Shown here piece by piece: positions 16,064 through 25,466 of a stretch of 64,000 nucleotides of DNA. Below the pieces are notes generated by a model. It worked only from the letters and a program-made list of their open reading frames with translations. It was not told the origin of the DNA and made no database searches. The first letter of the stretch is position 1. Each line of letters begins with the position of its first letter. The DNA comes from Parafilimonas terrae (GTDB lineage: Bacteria; Bacteroidota; Bacteroidia; Chitinophagales; Chitinophagaceae): contig NZ_FOXQ01000013.1 in the NCBI RefSeq assembly GCF_900115755.1, positions 1 through 64,000 of the forward strand, in the 5' to 3' direction. Position numbers and translations under genes: made by a program.

Positions 16064-18676
16064 ATGAATAAACCATGTATTTTTTTCTTTCCTAAACTTC
16101 TTTATTGCTGCCTTATAGCTGTAATATTTGTTAACTGTAAACCTGACCATGCAATAACTGCTGATACTTCTGTTAGTGATCCGGGCATTTCTTTCTCGCT
16201 GGCGCAAAAAAGGAAAGCATTGCTCAATAACATTCATTATACAATTGCTGTGCATATTCCTGCGGAAGCAGAAAACGCTGTTAGTGGTGAAGAAACGATT
16301 GCATTTGATCTTACTAATACAAATGATAGTTTACTGATTGATTTCAAGAACGATTCCAGCCACGTTAAACTTTTAAAAGTAAACGGGAAAGATGCGGCTG
16401 TGATACTAAGAAATGAACACATTTTTATACCACCGCATCTTTTAAAAAAAGGTAGCAACGATATTAAGATAAACTTTATTGCAGGCAACGAAGCGCTGAC
16501 ACGCAAGCCTGAATTTATGTACACTTTGTTTGTTCCTGAAAGGGCAAGAACTTTTATGCCCTGTTTTGACCAGCCTGACCTCAAGGCTGTTTTTACAGTG
16601 AAAGCAACAGTGCCATCAGGCTGGACTGCTGTTTCCAATGGCGCTGTGCAAAACACTAATATGAGGAGAAATGAAAAAACCTATTCGTTTAAAACATCGG
16701 ATACAATTAGCACATATTTATTTTCCATTGTAGCCGGGAAATTTGAAAGAGCCGCAAAAAAGTTCAATGACACGCTCATAAACCTTTATTATCGTGAAAC
16801 AGATACAGCCAAGCTGCATTACAGCATTGATACTATCCTTCAGTTACAATATGCCGCACTGCAATTCATGGAAAAATATACAGGCATCCCCTATCCTTTT
16901 CAAAAGCTGGATATTATTGCTGTTCCTGATTTTCAGTTTGGCGGCATGGAGCACGTGGGCGCAATTGACTATAACGCATCTTCTCTCTTTCTTGATAAAT
17001 CAGCCACGCAAAGCCAAAGGCTTGGCAGGTTAAAATTATTATCGCATGAAATGGCGCATGCATGGTTTGGCGACCTGGTTACCATGAAATGGTTCAATGA
17101 TGTTTGGATGAAAGAAGTGTTTGCCAATTTTATGGCTGATAAAATAGCCGATGAACTGATGCCTGATGATAAAAGTAATTTCCGTTTTATGCTGGATCAT
17201 TATCCTTCTGCTTATTCAGTTGACAGAACAGAAGGAACGCATCCCATACGGCAGCAGTTAGATAACCTTAACCAGGCAGGTTTATTATATGGTGCAATTA
17301 TTTATGATAAAGCGCCCATCGTTTTAAGGCAATTGGAAAAGCTCGTGGGCAAAGATATTTTTCAAAAAGGTGCGCAGGAATATTTGAAAACTTACGCTTA
17401 TAAAAATGCAGGATGGCCTGATTTAATAACTATCATGAATAAATCAGGCAATAAAGACATTACAGCATGGAACGATACATGGATTAACGGGCAGGGACGT
17501 CCTGTAATAAGCTATGCTATGGGCACTGCAAATGATGTATATACGCAGTTTGTAATTGCGCAGGCAGGCGAAGGCGGAAAACCAGGCTTATGGGGCCAGC
17601 AATTTTCTATGGCATTTGTGTATGAAGACAGTGTAAAAATATTACCTGTAAATATGGATGGTAAATCTGTTGCATTAAAAGCGGCAGAAAAAATAAAGCA
17701 GCCTTCATTTATATTATTCAATGCATTGGGTAATGGATATGGATTATTTCCTGCCGATAAAAATATGCCGGCCAATTTGCACCTGCTGAAAAACCCGCTG
17801 ATGCGTTTATCAGGTTACATTAACCTGTATGAAAATGTTTTGAACGGTTCCGCATTAACACCGCATGAATTTTTGAACACATGTATTAAAAGCCTGTCAA
17901 CAGAAAAAGAAGAGCTTATTGTAAACCTGTTAAGCGGACAGTTCAGCACTATATACTGGCAATTTTTATTGCCTGCTGAAAGAGATTCGATTGCTGCCGG
18001 AATGGAAGCATCTGTATGGCAATCTATGTTGTATGCTGACAATGCAGCAAAGAAGCGAATATTGTTTTTGTTATATAAAAACATTGCTGTAACAAAACCT
18101 GCAGCAGAAAATATTTTTCATGTATGGCAAATACAAAAAGCGCCGCAGGGCGTGTTGTTAACGCCCGATGATTACACATCAATGGCGGCTGATCTTGCCA
18201 TACGGCAATACCCTAATGCAGATACTATTTTAGCTGCGCAGCTTTCCAGGATAACAGATGCAGACCGCAAGGCAAGATTTAAATATTTATTGCCATCGCT
18301 TTCAAACAATGCAAATACAAGAGATTCTTTTTTTAATTCTTTATCAGTTAAAACCAACCGCATGAATGAGGCCTGGTTATTGACGGCACTCTCCTATCTG
18401 CATCACCCGTTAAGAATTGCTTACTCTGAAAAATATTTACCGCAAACATTGGAATGGCTGGCTGATGTGCAGCAAACCGGCAGCGTGTTCTTTGCTATGC
18501 GCTGGCTGAACACATCATTTGGTTCATACCAGTCGCAGAGCGCTGCCGATATGGTGCATTCATTTTTAGAAAAAAATCCCGATTATAATCCTATCCTTAA
18601 AAGAAAAATATTGCAGGCAACAGATATGTTGTTCAGGGCTGAAAAAATTACGCTGCATATTAGTGCAACGGGATAA
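16064..18676 (+). CDS. M1-family zinc aminopeptidase, lipoprotein
   Basis: The 870-residue protein has a lipoprotein signal ending IFVNC (Cys25), so it is probably anchored in the cell envelope. The M1 core is clear. The exopeptidase motif is GGMEH (293-297, replacing GAMEN). The zinc site is H328-E-M-A-H332 with Glu351 18 residues on. The N-terminal beta domain has the usual FMPCFDQPDLKA. It removes N-terminal residues from peptides. The C-terminal ~400 residues resemble the variable helical/ERAP-like region. It is monocistronic, with a stretch TTTTATTTTGCGCC about 30 bp upstream as a possible promoter. Confidence 0.92.
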   Translation: MNKPCIFFFPKLLYCCLIAVIFVNCKPDHAITADTSVSDPGISFSLAQKRKALLNNIHYTIAVHIPAEAENAVSGEETIAFDLTNTNDSLLIDFKNDSSHVKLLKVNGKDAAVILRNEHIFIPPHLLKKGSNDIKINFIAGNEALTRKPEFMYTLFVPERARTFMPCFDQPDLKAVFTVKATVPSGWTAVSNGAVQNTNMRRNEKTYSFKTSDTISTYLFSIVAGKFERAAKKFNDTLINLYYRETDTAKLHYSIDTILQLQYAALQFMEKYTGIPYPFQKLDIIAVPDFQFGGMEHVGAIDYNASSLFLDKSATQSQRLGRLKLLSHEMAHAWFGDLVTMKWFNDVWMKEVFANFMADKIADELMPDDKSNFRFMLDHYPSAYSVDRTEGTHPIRQQLDNLNQAGLLYGAIIYDKAPIVLRQLEKLVGKDIFQKGAQEYLKTYAYKNAGWPDLITIMNKSGNKDITAWNDTWINGQGRPVISYAMGTANDVYTQFVIAQAGEGGKPGLWGQQFSMAFVYEDSVKILPVNMDGKSVALKAAEKIKQPSFILFNALGNGYGLFPADKNMPANLHLLKNPLMRLSGYINLYENVLNGSALTPHEFLNTCIKSLSTEKEELIVNLLSGQFSTIYWQFLLPAERDSIAAGMEASVWQSMLYADNAAKKRILFLLYKNIAVTKPAAENIFHVWQIQKAPQGVLLTPDDYTSMAADLAIRQYPNADTILAAQLSRITDADRKARFKYLLPSLSNNANTRDSFFNSLSVKTNRMNEAWLLTALSYLHHPLRIAYSEKYLPQTLEWLADVQQTGSVFFAMRWLNTSFGSYQSQSAADMVHSFLEKNPDYNPILKRKILQATDMLFRAEKITLHISATG

Positions 18677-18778
18677 CATTCTTTGCAAGATTATTATTCC
18701 CGGCAACACCAAAACTTTAAGACAAAGAATACGCGGCTCCATGAATAATTTTTTGGCTGCATGCAACCGAAAAGATAA

Positions 18779-19966
18779 TTACATTAAAATATCCTTTTTA
18801 AAATTGATCCACAACTTATTAAAACTGCCGCCATCATTTTCTTTCCAGCGCTGAAGCATGTTGTGCATTTTCTGCCTGCGTTCTTCATGTGCGGCATCAA
18901 AAAAAGCATGCATAAGTTCGCCTTCCTGTTCAGCAGCAACAGCATTATACATGGCTTTCAATTTGCCTTCCTGCTGAATATTTTCTTTTACAATTTCTTT
19001 TTCCATTATCTCCCGCAGCCTTACCTTTTCATCATACGTTCCATCGGGTAATAATGATTTAGCAATTACAGGCATCAGTTCAATCAATACCAAAATAATA
19101 ATCAGCAAATAATAACGAAACTGTGCAGCCGTATTGTTTTTTATAAGATTATGCAAAGCTTCTACCTGCGTTAAAAAACCATCGTTCATTAAAACATTAA
19201 AAGCCTGCATTTCTTTTTGTTTGGTTTGATTGATAACGTTCAAAGCGCTGTCAATACTGCTTATCTCCGGCTGCATTCCAGCATTTAAATTATTGTAGGC
19301 TTCATTAAGTTTTATATACTCGTTTTGTTTTGCACGGGCAATATCTTTCAGGCCTATTTTACCACTGCCGCCCGTGCCATCTGTTTCAGCGATAAAAGCA
19401 TTGCGGCTTGCTGCCACTTCATTATATTTTGCAGTAAGCTGTTGTTGAATTGATTTTTTTTCCTGTAATAAACCGTTTATTTCAGGTGTATACAAACTAT
19501 CCAGCTCATGTTGCTTGCTGATTTTCTTATGTTCATTGTCCAATGATATTTGTACATGGATTTCTTTATTGAATAAATACAGCAATGCAGGTTGCGCCAT
19601 AAATGTTCCGATAGTAAGCGCCAGCAGCATCCTGAAAAAAATGGGTAATGCTTTGCGTTTATTGACTGCAGTAATGCCTTTTATTAAAGTGCGGTCTATA
19701 CCAAGTACAATAAAGCCTATGAAGATGCCCGGCAATATTGCAGCAATTATGCTGTTTACCACCGTGCTAAAAAAATAGCTCCAGGCAAGTGTGGCAAAAG
19801 CCCATGTGCCCAAAACGGCTGCACCTGTAATAGCATAGCGGTTACGGTCAACGGAACAGTCTTTTATCAACTCTTTTTCAGCAGTGGCCAGCCACCATAA
19901 AAGCTGCGTGAATGATGAAGGCTCATAATCTTCCCTTCCTAAAAAGGAATGCGCATTCGATTCCAT
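18779..19966 (-). CDS. DUF4407 membrane protein with central coiled region
   Basis: I recognise a DUF4407-type protein of unknown function. Translation probably starts at the ATG at 19966; an upstream ATG at 20029 would add 21 unlikely residues. Two or three hydrophobic spans lie near the N-terminus (ITGAAVLGTWAFATLAWSYFF onward), one follows at FFRMLLALTIGTFMAQPALLYLF, then a long charged extra-membrane segment rich in Lys/Glu/Gln (about 140-280). A further span RYYLLIIILVLIELMPVIA follows, and then a charged C-terminal helix. It is convergent with the aminopeptidase. Confidence 0.7.
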   Translation of the reverse strand: MESNAHSFLGREDYEPSSFTQLLWWLATAEKELIKDCSVDRNRYAITGAAVLGTWAFATLAWSYFFSTVVNSIIAAILPGIFIGFIVLGIDRTLIKGITAVNKRKALPIFFRMLLALTIGTFMAQPALLYLFNKEIHVQISLDNEHKKISKQHELDSLYTPEINGLLQEKKSIQQQLTAKYNEVAASRNAFIAETDGTGGSGKIGLKDIARAKQNEYIKLNEAYNNLNAGMQPEISSIDSALNVINQTKQKEMQAFNVLMNDGFLTQVEALHNLIKNNTAAQFRYYLLIIILVLIELMPVIAKSLLPDGTYDEKVRLREIMEKEIVKENIQQEGKLKAMYNAVAAEQEGELMHAFFDAAHEERRQKMHNMLQRWKENDGGSFNKLWINFKKDILM

Positions 19967-20119
19967 TAAATGAAATTTTTTAGTGAATGATGGTTGGTGA
20001 AGATTGGGACTATATTGGAAACGCAGCAAATTAATGCTGATTGTGCAGTTAAAGAAATTTAACGGTTAGCTTTTGGAAAGTTTCAAACTTCCTAAAAGCT
20101 GTAATTAATATTTACCAGG

Positions 20120-20683
20120 TTATAATTGTTTCATCACTTTTATAATATCATTCGTGCTGCCCGTTTCGCCTATCCTCGGAAAAATATATTGCAGGCTGTG
20201 CTTGTGGGCTTCCATATTTCTATCACTCATGGCATCTGATGCAAAGCTTACATTATAACCGAGTTCGCTTGCAGCCCTTGCTGTACCTTCCACTCCAATG
20301 CTTGTTGCAACGCCAGCCAACACAATGCCTGTGATATTCCGGCGCTTTAATTCATCGTTTAATTCTGTTTCAAAGAATGCATTCCATGTATGTTTGGTGA
20401 CGAAAATATCGCTGCTTTCCGTATGCAGTTTACCCGTTATTTTATACAGGTTTTCATCATCGGGATAAGCAGGCATTTTTGCTTCTTTCCTCGCATTCAG
20501 CCAGCTTCCGCCTGGTTTTACATTTACAAAAACAATGGGTAAATTTTTTTCCCTGAAAATTGAAATGAGCTTATTGGTGTTGCTTAATATATCATCCATA
20601 GAATGCACAATTGGCGCAGCCATAACCGAATTTTGAAGATCGATTAACACCAGTGCTGTGTTTTTATCAATAACCGTAATCAT
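20120..20683 (-). CDS. Isochorismatase-like hydrolase lacking the usual cysteine
   Basis: The 187-residue protein is an isochorismatase-like hydrolase: Asp15 in ALVLIDLQN, Lys97 in VTKHTWNAF, and the cis-peptide region GVATSIGVEGTARAA. In the amidase branch the nucleophile is Cys at the position held here by Gly130. Asp and Lys are kept, which is the pattern of the isochorismatase branch rather than the cysteine amidases. The gene follows the MFS exporter by only 11 bp and ends a MarR-MFS-hydrolase operon, so it may act on the exporter's substrate. The substrate is unknown. Confidence 0.83.
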   Translation of the reverse strand: MITVIDKNTALVLIDLQNSVMAAPIVHSMDDILSNTNKLISIFREKNLPIVFVNVKPGGSWLNARKEAKMPAYPDDENLYKITGKLHTESSDIFVTKHTWNAFFETELNDELKRRNITGIVLAGVATSIGVEGTARAASELGYNVSFASDAMSDRNMEAHKHSLQYIFPRIGETGSTNDIIKVMKQL

Positions 20684-20694
20684 AATTTATTTTT

Positions 20695-21990
20695 TTAAGA
20701 TGCCGGAGCTTCTTCAGTGGGTTGGAGCATTTGCTGAACAGTTTTCCTTTTAATGCTGAATTTATTTTTTTGTAAAAAGCGGATATGCAGAATGCCGATC
20801 AGTATGGCTATACATCCCTGCGCCAATACTGTATTGGGAACGCCGATCCATTGTGATACAGAGCCAACGATCAGTCCGCCCAATGGCTGCATGCCAAAGA
20901 ATGCCATCGCATAAAAGCTGATCATTCTGCCGCGCATGGCAGGGTCTGCCGTGGTTTGAACAATGGTGTTGGTAATGGTAACCTGCGACATCATTCCAAA
21001 ACCTGTTAATACGGCGCAGGCAAGCGCTGTGGGGTAATGATGCATGTAAGAAAACAATATGAGCCCGGCACCGAATATTAATGTATTTATGCCAAGCACT
21101 TTTCTAAGGTTAGCGCCGGGTTTAAGCGACGCTAAAAACATGGCGCCACTTAATGCGCCCAAACCAATCATGCTGTCAATTACGCCAAACGTGGAAGCGT
21201 TTCCTTTAAAAATATCTTTTGCATACACAGGCATTAAAGTGGAGAAAGGCAAAACAAAAAGGCTGATCAGTCCAAGCATGAATATAATAAACCTTAACTG
21301 CTTTTCATTTCTTAAATAGCTCCACCCGTTTTTTATATCCTGCAAAATATTTTTCTTATGGCGCTGTACTTCAGTTTTAGGAAGCCGCATCATTAATAAA
21401 GATGTTATAACGGCAATAAAACTTACGGCATTTAACCCAAAGCAGAAAACATCGCCAAATTTTTCAAGTATAAAACCGGCAATAGCAGGCCCTATCAACC
21501 TTGATAAATTAACCATAGAAGAATTTAATGCAATGGCATTGCCAAGATATTTTTTATCTTCTATCAGTTCGTTTATCAATGATTGCCTTGCAGGCACATC
21601 AAAGGCATTGATGATGCCAAGCACAAAACTTAATGCTAAAATTGTCCATACAGAATAATGTTTGGAAAAAACGATAAGCGTTAATAACACAGCCTGCACC
21701 ATTGATGCCACCTGTGTTATTAATAATACGCGGTAGCGGTTATGCCTGTCTGCGGTAGCGCCGCCTACGAAAGAAAATATGAATGCAGGAAACATGGTAG
21801 CAAACAATGAAAGCCCCAGCATAAACTTAGAGTGTGTAAGTGAATACACCACCCAGCTCACGGCTGTCTTCTGCATCCACGTGCCCATGAGCGATATGGA
21901 TTGGCCTAAAAAATATAACCGGTAATTACGGCTTTTAAATGCTTCAAACGTTGTGATGTTGCTCTTATGTTTTGCTTCAGTCATCTTCAA
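20695..21990 (-). CDS. MFS exporter (EntS-like/MFS_3 group)
   Basis: This 431-residue protein has about 12 membrane spans and MFS motifs: FLGQSISLMGTWMQKTAVSWVVY at the first helix, GGATADRHNRYRVLL as motif A near residue 75, and DVPARQSLINELI near 131. The whole sequence looks like the MFS_3 efflux group that includes the enterobactin exporter EntS. It overlaps the marR stop by 14 bp and is followed at once by the isochorismatase-like gene. A MarR-controlled drug or metabolite efflux role is likely; the substrate is unknown. Confidence 0.88.
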   Translation of the reverse strand: MKMTEAKHKSNITTFEAFKSRNYRLYFLGQSISLMGTWMQKTAVSWVVYSLTHSKFMLGLSLFATMFPAFIFSFVGGATADRHNRYRVLLITQVASMVQAVLLTLIVFSKHYSVWTILALSFVLGIINAFDVPARQSLINELIEDKKYLGNAIALNSSMVNLSRLIGPAIAGFILEKFGDVFCFGLNAVSFIAVITSLLMMRLPKTEVQRHKKNILQDIKNGWSYLRNEKQLRFIIFMLGLISLFVLPFSTLMPVYAKDIFKGNASTFGVIDSMIGLGALSGAMFLASLKPGANLRKVLGINTLIFGAGLILFSYMHHYPTALACAVLTGFGMMSQVTITNTIVQTTADPAMRGRMISFYAMAFFGMQPLGGLIVGSVSQWIGVPNTVLAQGCIAILIGILHIRFLQKNKFSIKRKTVQQMLQPTEEAPAS

Positions 21991-22420
21991 AATCCACTAT
22001 TTTTTTTAAAGGCGCCAGCGCTTTTTTAAGCGCCTGTATTTCTGCCGCAGTGCAGGTTTGCATCACTGCCTGGTAAAGCCAGTTGTCTTTCTCATCCCCC
22101 ACCTGTTTTACAATTGCCATGCCTTTTGCAGAAAGCGATATAAGCGATTTGCGTTTATCTTCCTTTGAAGCGCGCCTGTTAATATATCCCAGTTCAGTAA
22201 GGTGATTTAATATCTGCGACATTGACTGGGTTGTAATTTTTTCCGCAGTGGCCAGTTCGTTGGGCAGCATTTCACCCGAACGGTTTAATAAGCCCATCAC
22301 CGATCTTTCGGTGAGCGAAAGCGTAACACCTGTTGCAGAATGCTTGCGCAGCTTTTTTACAAGCCTTGTAACTGTTGTACGAACCTCTGAAACAAGTTCA
22401 AGATTGGATTGCTTTGCCAT
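21977..22420 (-). CDS. MarR-family transcriptional regulator
   Basis: The 147-residue protein has the MarR winged-helix pattern: helix-turn-helix ELATAEKITTQSMSQILNHL near 55-75, and wing GYINRRASKEDKRKSLISLS near 79-98 with the conserved D-x-R-x-K. It precedes and overlaps the MFS gene. A perfect TTGTAAG-N5-CTTACAA palindrome 16-34 bases upstream of its start, next to a TAATTTTG -7 box, is probably its own operator. The expected model is repression of the three-gene operon, relieved by a small ligand. Confidence 0.9.
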   Translation of the reverse strand: MAKQSNLELVSEVRTTVTRLVKKLRKHSATGVTLSLTERSVMGLLNRSGEMLPNELATAEKITTQSMSQILNHLTELGYINRRASKEDKRKSLISLSAKGMAIVKQVGDEKDNWLYQAVMQTCTAAEIQALKKALAPLKKIVDFEDD

Positions 22421-22435
22421 TTTTATAAGTAAAAC

Positions 22436-22459
22436 TTGTAAGTTTACCTTACAAAATTA
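22436..22459 (-). promoter_or_regulatory. MarR operator overlapping -7 box
   Basis: TTGTAAG (22436-22442) and CTTACAA (22448-22454) form a perfect inverted repeat, with a second overlapping one, GTAAAACTT...AAGTTTAC. On the minus strand TAATTTTG (complement of 22452-22459) matches TAnnTTTG and shares bases with the operator, so binding would block the promoter. No good -33 box is seen. Confidence 0.6.
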
Positions 22460-22522
22460 CACACAATAAATGTTATATGTATTTTAAAAAAAGCGTGATT
22501 TAGTTTTCAGGCTCGCCGGAAA

Positions 22523-22555
22523 GTAATAAAGCTTCGCAATGCGAAGCTTTATTAC
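22523..22555. terminator. 15-bp perfect stem-loop between dehydrogenase and marR
   Basis: GTAATAAAGCTTCGC and its exact complement enclose AAT. It lies 63 bases downstream of the dehydrogenase stop and about 100 bases upstream of marR, both on the minus strand. The stem is very stable, with an A/T-rich foot, so termination is likely; a regulatory site is also possible. Confidence 0.55.
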
Positions 22556-22617
22556 AGAAATACTTTTACAATAATAAAAATGAATTTTACTGCCGGTAAC
22601 TTCAGGTATTTTACATA

Positions 22618-23595
22618 TTATGAAATACTGTTGGCGGTTTTATTAATTTTTTCTAAAATACTGTGCGCTACTTCCATTGCCAGCAAGCCATCAATTTCAT
22701 TTACTACTGAATTTTTATTTTGGGCAATTGATTTTACAAATGACTGCAGCTCTTCTTTTATAGCATTTACCGGCGTGGCGGGCGGGTTAATAATAGCAAG
22801 CGTTTTATTGCCGGATGGCGTTTCAATATCAAATGTAAAAGCATCTTTATCCTCATTTGTTTTAAGCTTGATGATCTCGGTTTTCTTTTCAAGAAAATCG
22901 ATGCCTATATAAGCATCTTTTTGAAACAGGCGCATCTTGCGCATCTTCTTCATGCTTATCCGGCTGCTGGTTAAATTGGCAACGCAGCCGTTATTAAATT
23001 CAATGCGGACGTTGGCAATATCGGGCGTATCGGTCATAACAGCAACACCGCTGGCCGAAATATGTTTTACATCGCTTTTTACAATCTTTAAAATAATATC
23101 TATATCATGGATCATGAGATCGAGTATTACACTAACCTCGGTACCACGCGGATTAAATTGTGCAAGACGGTGCACTTCAATAAACATAGGGTTTAAAGCC
23201 ACGTTATTGATGGCAAGAAATGCCGGATTGAACCTTTCCACATGCCCAACCTGTAATTTTACGCCAGCCTCTTTTACCATCTGCACTATCTGCTTTCCCT
23301 GTTCAAGTGTATCGGCCATCGGCTTCTCCACAAAAACATGTTTGCCTTTTTTTATAGCCGCCTGGCATAATTCAAAATGAAGATTGGTAGGCGCTACTAT
23401 GTCTGCAGCATCGCATTTATCAAGTAAGGCATTAATATCAGTAAATCTTTTCACCTGGTATTTTTCTTCAACTTCTTTTGCATTATTATCATCGGGATCG
23501 TAAAAGCCAACAACTTCAACGTTCTTGATTTCTTTCCAGTTATTCAGGTGAAATTTTCCGAGGTGGCCAACGCCAAAAATTCCAATCTTCAGCAT
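22618..23595 (-). CDS. Gfo/Idh/MocA-family oxidoreductase
   Basis: From the ATG at 23595 the protein has 325 residues and starts with a Rossmann NAD(P) site GIFGVGHLGKFH. The family EKP motif follows (VFVEKPMADT), and a later LDLMIHDIDIILKI holds the usual catalytic-region His/Asp. An ATG six codons upstream is possible. Members oxidise or reduce sugars, inositols and related compounds. This one is not next to other sugar genes, and LQVGHVERFNPA resembles the subgroup found near lipid A/envelope genes, so the substrate is uncertain. Confidence 0.85.
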   Translation of the reverse strand: MLKIGIFGVGHLGKFHLNNWKEIKNVEVVGFYDPDDNNAKEVEEKYQVKRFTDINALLDKCDAADIVAPTNLHFELCQAAIKKGKHVFVEKPMADTLEQGKQIVQMVKEAGVKLQVGHVERFNPAFLAINNVALNPMFIEVHRLAQFNPRGTEVSVILDLMIHDIDIILKIVKSDVKHISASGVAVMTDTPDIANVRIEFNNGCVANLTSSRISMKKMRKMRLFQKDAYIGIDFLEKKTEIIKLKTNEDKDAFTFDIETPSGNKTLAIINPPATPVNAIKEELQSFVKSIAQNKNSVVNEIDGLLAMEVAHSILEKINKTANSIS

Positions 23596-23650
23596 ACAAA
23601 ATTTTGCGGGCAAAGATAAAGCGCTTTGCGGTTAACGTATGTTGAAAGAA

Positions 23651-24367
23651 TTATACCGCTTTTAAGGCCTTCCACATTTCTTCGGCAACAAACTTATTAC
23701 CCGCATCGCTTAAATGAACACTATCGTGCGTAAGGATACCAGCTTCAGCATTTGCATGATTATTTTCTTTTTCATACAAAGAAAAAAGGTGGCGCATATC
23801 GCATAAAGGCAAATGATAATCTGCTGCAACATTTCTTATTAACTGTGAATAGGCATCGAGCTCATCATCAGCCAGGTTTGAACGGTCTGTTTTTTCGCCA
23901 ATAACACCAGGTGTTACCAACAAAATTTTTATATTATCTGCAAGCAATTGTTTAACAATATTGCGATAGGTTTTATTGAAAGTATCTTCATCAGTACCGT
24001 TTGCGTGTGAATACTTATGCCATACATCGTTTATGCCAATCCATATAACAACAACATCCGGCGACTTTGAAATCACATCTCTTATCAACCTTTCCTGCAG
24101 GTCGGTTACTTTATTGCCGGCAATGCCTGCACCAATAAGATTGCAGTCAGTAATTTGCTGATCTTTCAGCATTCGTTTCATTAAATATAAATAACCACCT
24201 TTGTTAACGCCATATTCCGTGAGGGAATCGCCAAAGAAGATTATTTTTCTGCCTTTCATTCTTTTATCTTTCAGAAAAGAAATCACTAAAACAACTGCAA
24301 CTAAAAGAAATATCCAGATTAGCTTGTCTGTAATGGCCGTGAATAAATAGGTGTGGTTAAATAACAT
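23651..24367 (-). CDS. Membrane-anchored SGNH/GDSL hydrolase
   Basis: One hydrophobic span (about 16-31) anchors a periplasmic or cytoplasmic SGNH domain. The four blocks are present: GDSLT with Ser48, GAGIAG with Gly80-81, GIND with Asn113, and DSVHLS with Asp215 and His218. It should hydrolyse an ester or thioester; such enzymes include lysophospholipases and acetylesterases. Its start overlaps the cyanophycinase end by 11 bp, so the two are translated from one message. Confidence 0.86.
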   Translation of the reverse strand: MLFNHTYLFTAITDKLIWIFLLVAVVLVISFLKDKRMKGRKIIFFGDSLTEYGVNKGGYLYLMKRMLKDQQITDCNLIGAGIAGNKVTDLQERLIRDVISKSPDVVVIWIGINDVWHKYSHANGTDEDTFNKTYRNIVKQLLADNIKILLVTPGVIGEKTDRSNLADDELDAYSQLIRNVAADYHLPLCDMRHLFSLYEKENNHANAEAGILTHDSVHLSDAGNKFVAEEMWKALKAV

Positions 24368-25247
24368 CAGTCATGAGGGGCGTGGTTTCTTTACCCATTT
24401 TCTCAATAAATTTTCTTTCATCAATGAAGTAGCCGTTGCCTCTTGCACAAAAATGAACACGCAGGTTTTCAATGCTCATCGGGTTGCCTTCAGGAATATC
24501 AGCGATATTGGTATGTATCACTTCATGGCCATCAATAATAACAATAAGGCCGCTGCCAATAGCTTCCATTTTATTGCCGCCTGTTATAATCATACCCGTA
24601 TCTTCACCAAGCCCAACGCCAATACAGGCCGGGTTGCCGGCAACAGCCTGTGCCAGCCTCACAAAACGGCCGCGTTTTTCGAAGTGGGAATCAATGATAA
24701 CATTATCAATTAAATGAAGGCCTGCAGTAAGTTTCACTTCACCTTTTAAATGCGCCCTGAAAGCATTGCCTTCATAGATCATGGTGCTGCTCATGGCCAT
24801 GGCGCCCGCAGATGTACCAGCAATGATAAAATCTTCATTCCAATACCTTTCCCGCAAGGTTTTCATAAACGTGGTGCCGCCAAGGGTTGCCGTAAGCCGC
24901 AATTGATTGCCGCCGCTAAACATTACACAATTGCATTCTTTCAATCGCTGCAAATATTCAGGCTGTTGCAAATCTTCACGGGTGCGTATGTGCATCAGCT
25001 TCACATTTATACAACCGGTTTTACCAAAAGCATTAAGATAATTTTCACCAACCTGGTGCGGTATCATGGAAGCAGTTGTTATTACTTCAATCCGCTTGTC
25101 AATGCCACCGGCTTCTTCAACAATCCGGCGCAAAATGCCCAGCTCAAAAAAGTTAAGATTATTCTTATGCAATTCGCCTACTTCCGTTTCTTCGCCTTTA
25201 TCTTCTGCCCCGCCAATTGCAATCAGTTTTCCTTTTGGTATTTCCAT
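24357..25247 (-). CDS. cphB: Cyanophycinase (peptidase family S51)
   Basis: Cyanophycinase cleaves cyanophycin, the Asp-Arg polymer, to beta-Asp-Arg dipeptides. The 296-residue protein matches the family: KLIAIGGAEDKG at the start, MFSGGNQLRL at 109-118, and the catalytic serine S146 in GTSAGAMAMS, followed by the characteristic HLIDNVIIDSHFEKRGR and GVGLGEDTG. No signal peptide is visible. Cyanophycin synthetase is not in the window, and the next gene in the transcript is an SGNH hydrolase, so the enzyme may act on imported polymer or on isoaspartyl peptides. Confidence 0.92.
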   Translation of the reverse strand: MEIPKGKLIAIGGAEDKGEETEVGELHKNNLNFFELGILRRIVEEAGGIDKRIEVITTASMIPHQVGENYLNAFGKTGCINVKLMHIRTREDLQQPEYLQRLKECNCVMFSGGNQLRLTATLGGTTFMKTLRERYWNEDFIIAGTSAGAMAMSSTMIYEGNAFRAHLKGEVKLTAGLHLIDNVIIDSHFEKRGRFVRLAQAVAGNPACIGVGLGEDTGMIITGGNKMEAIGSGLIVIIDGHEVIHTNIADIPEGNPMSIENLRVHFCARGNGYFIDERKFIEKMGKETTPLMTDVI

Positions 25248-25403
25248 GCTCTGTAATAGTGGTTGCGCAAAAATAAGATAATCATTTTTTCAGCCATAGT
25301 GTAAAAACGTTAACGATTATTATGTGTATAGTATGAGGATAAAACAATATCGTGCAAATGCTTGCTTGCGGCATAATTGTTGGTTAAAGCTGCAACATTA
25401 TTT

Positions 25404-25432
25404 TTTGCATTATACTATACCGCATTACTTTG
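25404..25432 (+). promoter_or_regulatory. Candidate promoter of the MoxR/Bat operon
   Basis: TTTG at 25404-25407 and TACTTTG at 25426-25432 are 18 bases apart. The -7 box is one T short of TAnnTTTG. The start codon lies 35 bases beyond. Confidence 0.4.
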
Positions 25433-25466
25433 TAACCAGAGCATTTTTCAATCATAAATACAATCA

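Noticed and set aside
24351-25281. Plus-strand frames over the cyanophycinase gene
   Set aside because: Shadow frames of a gene with strong S51 motifs.
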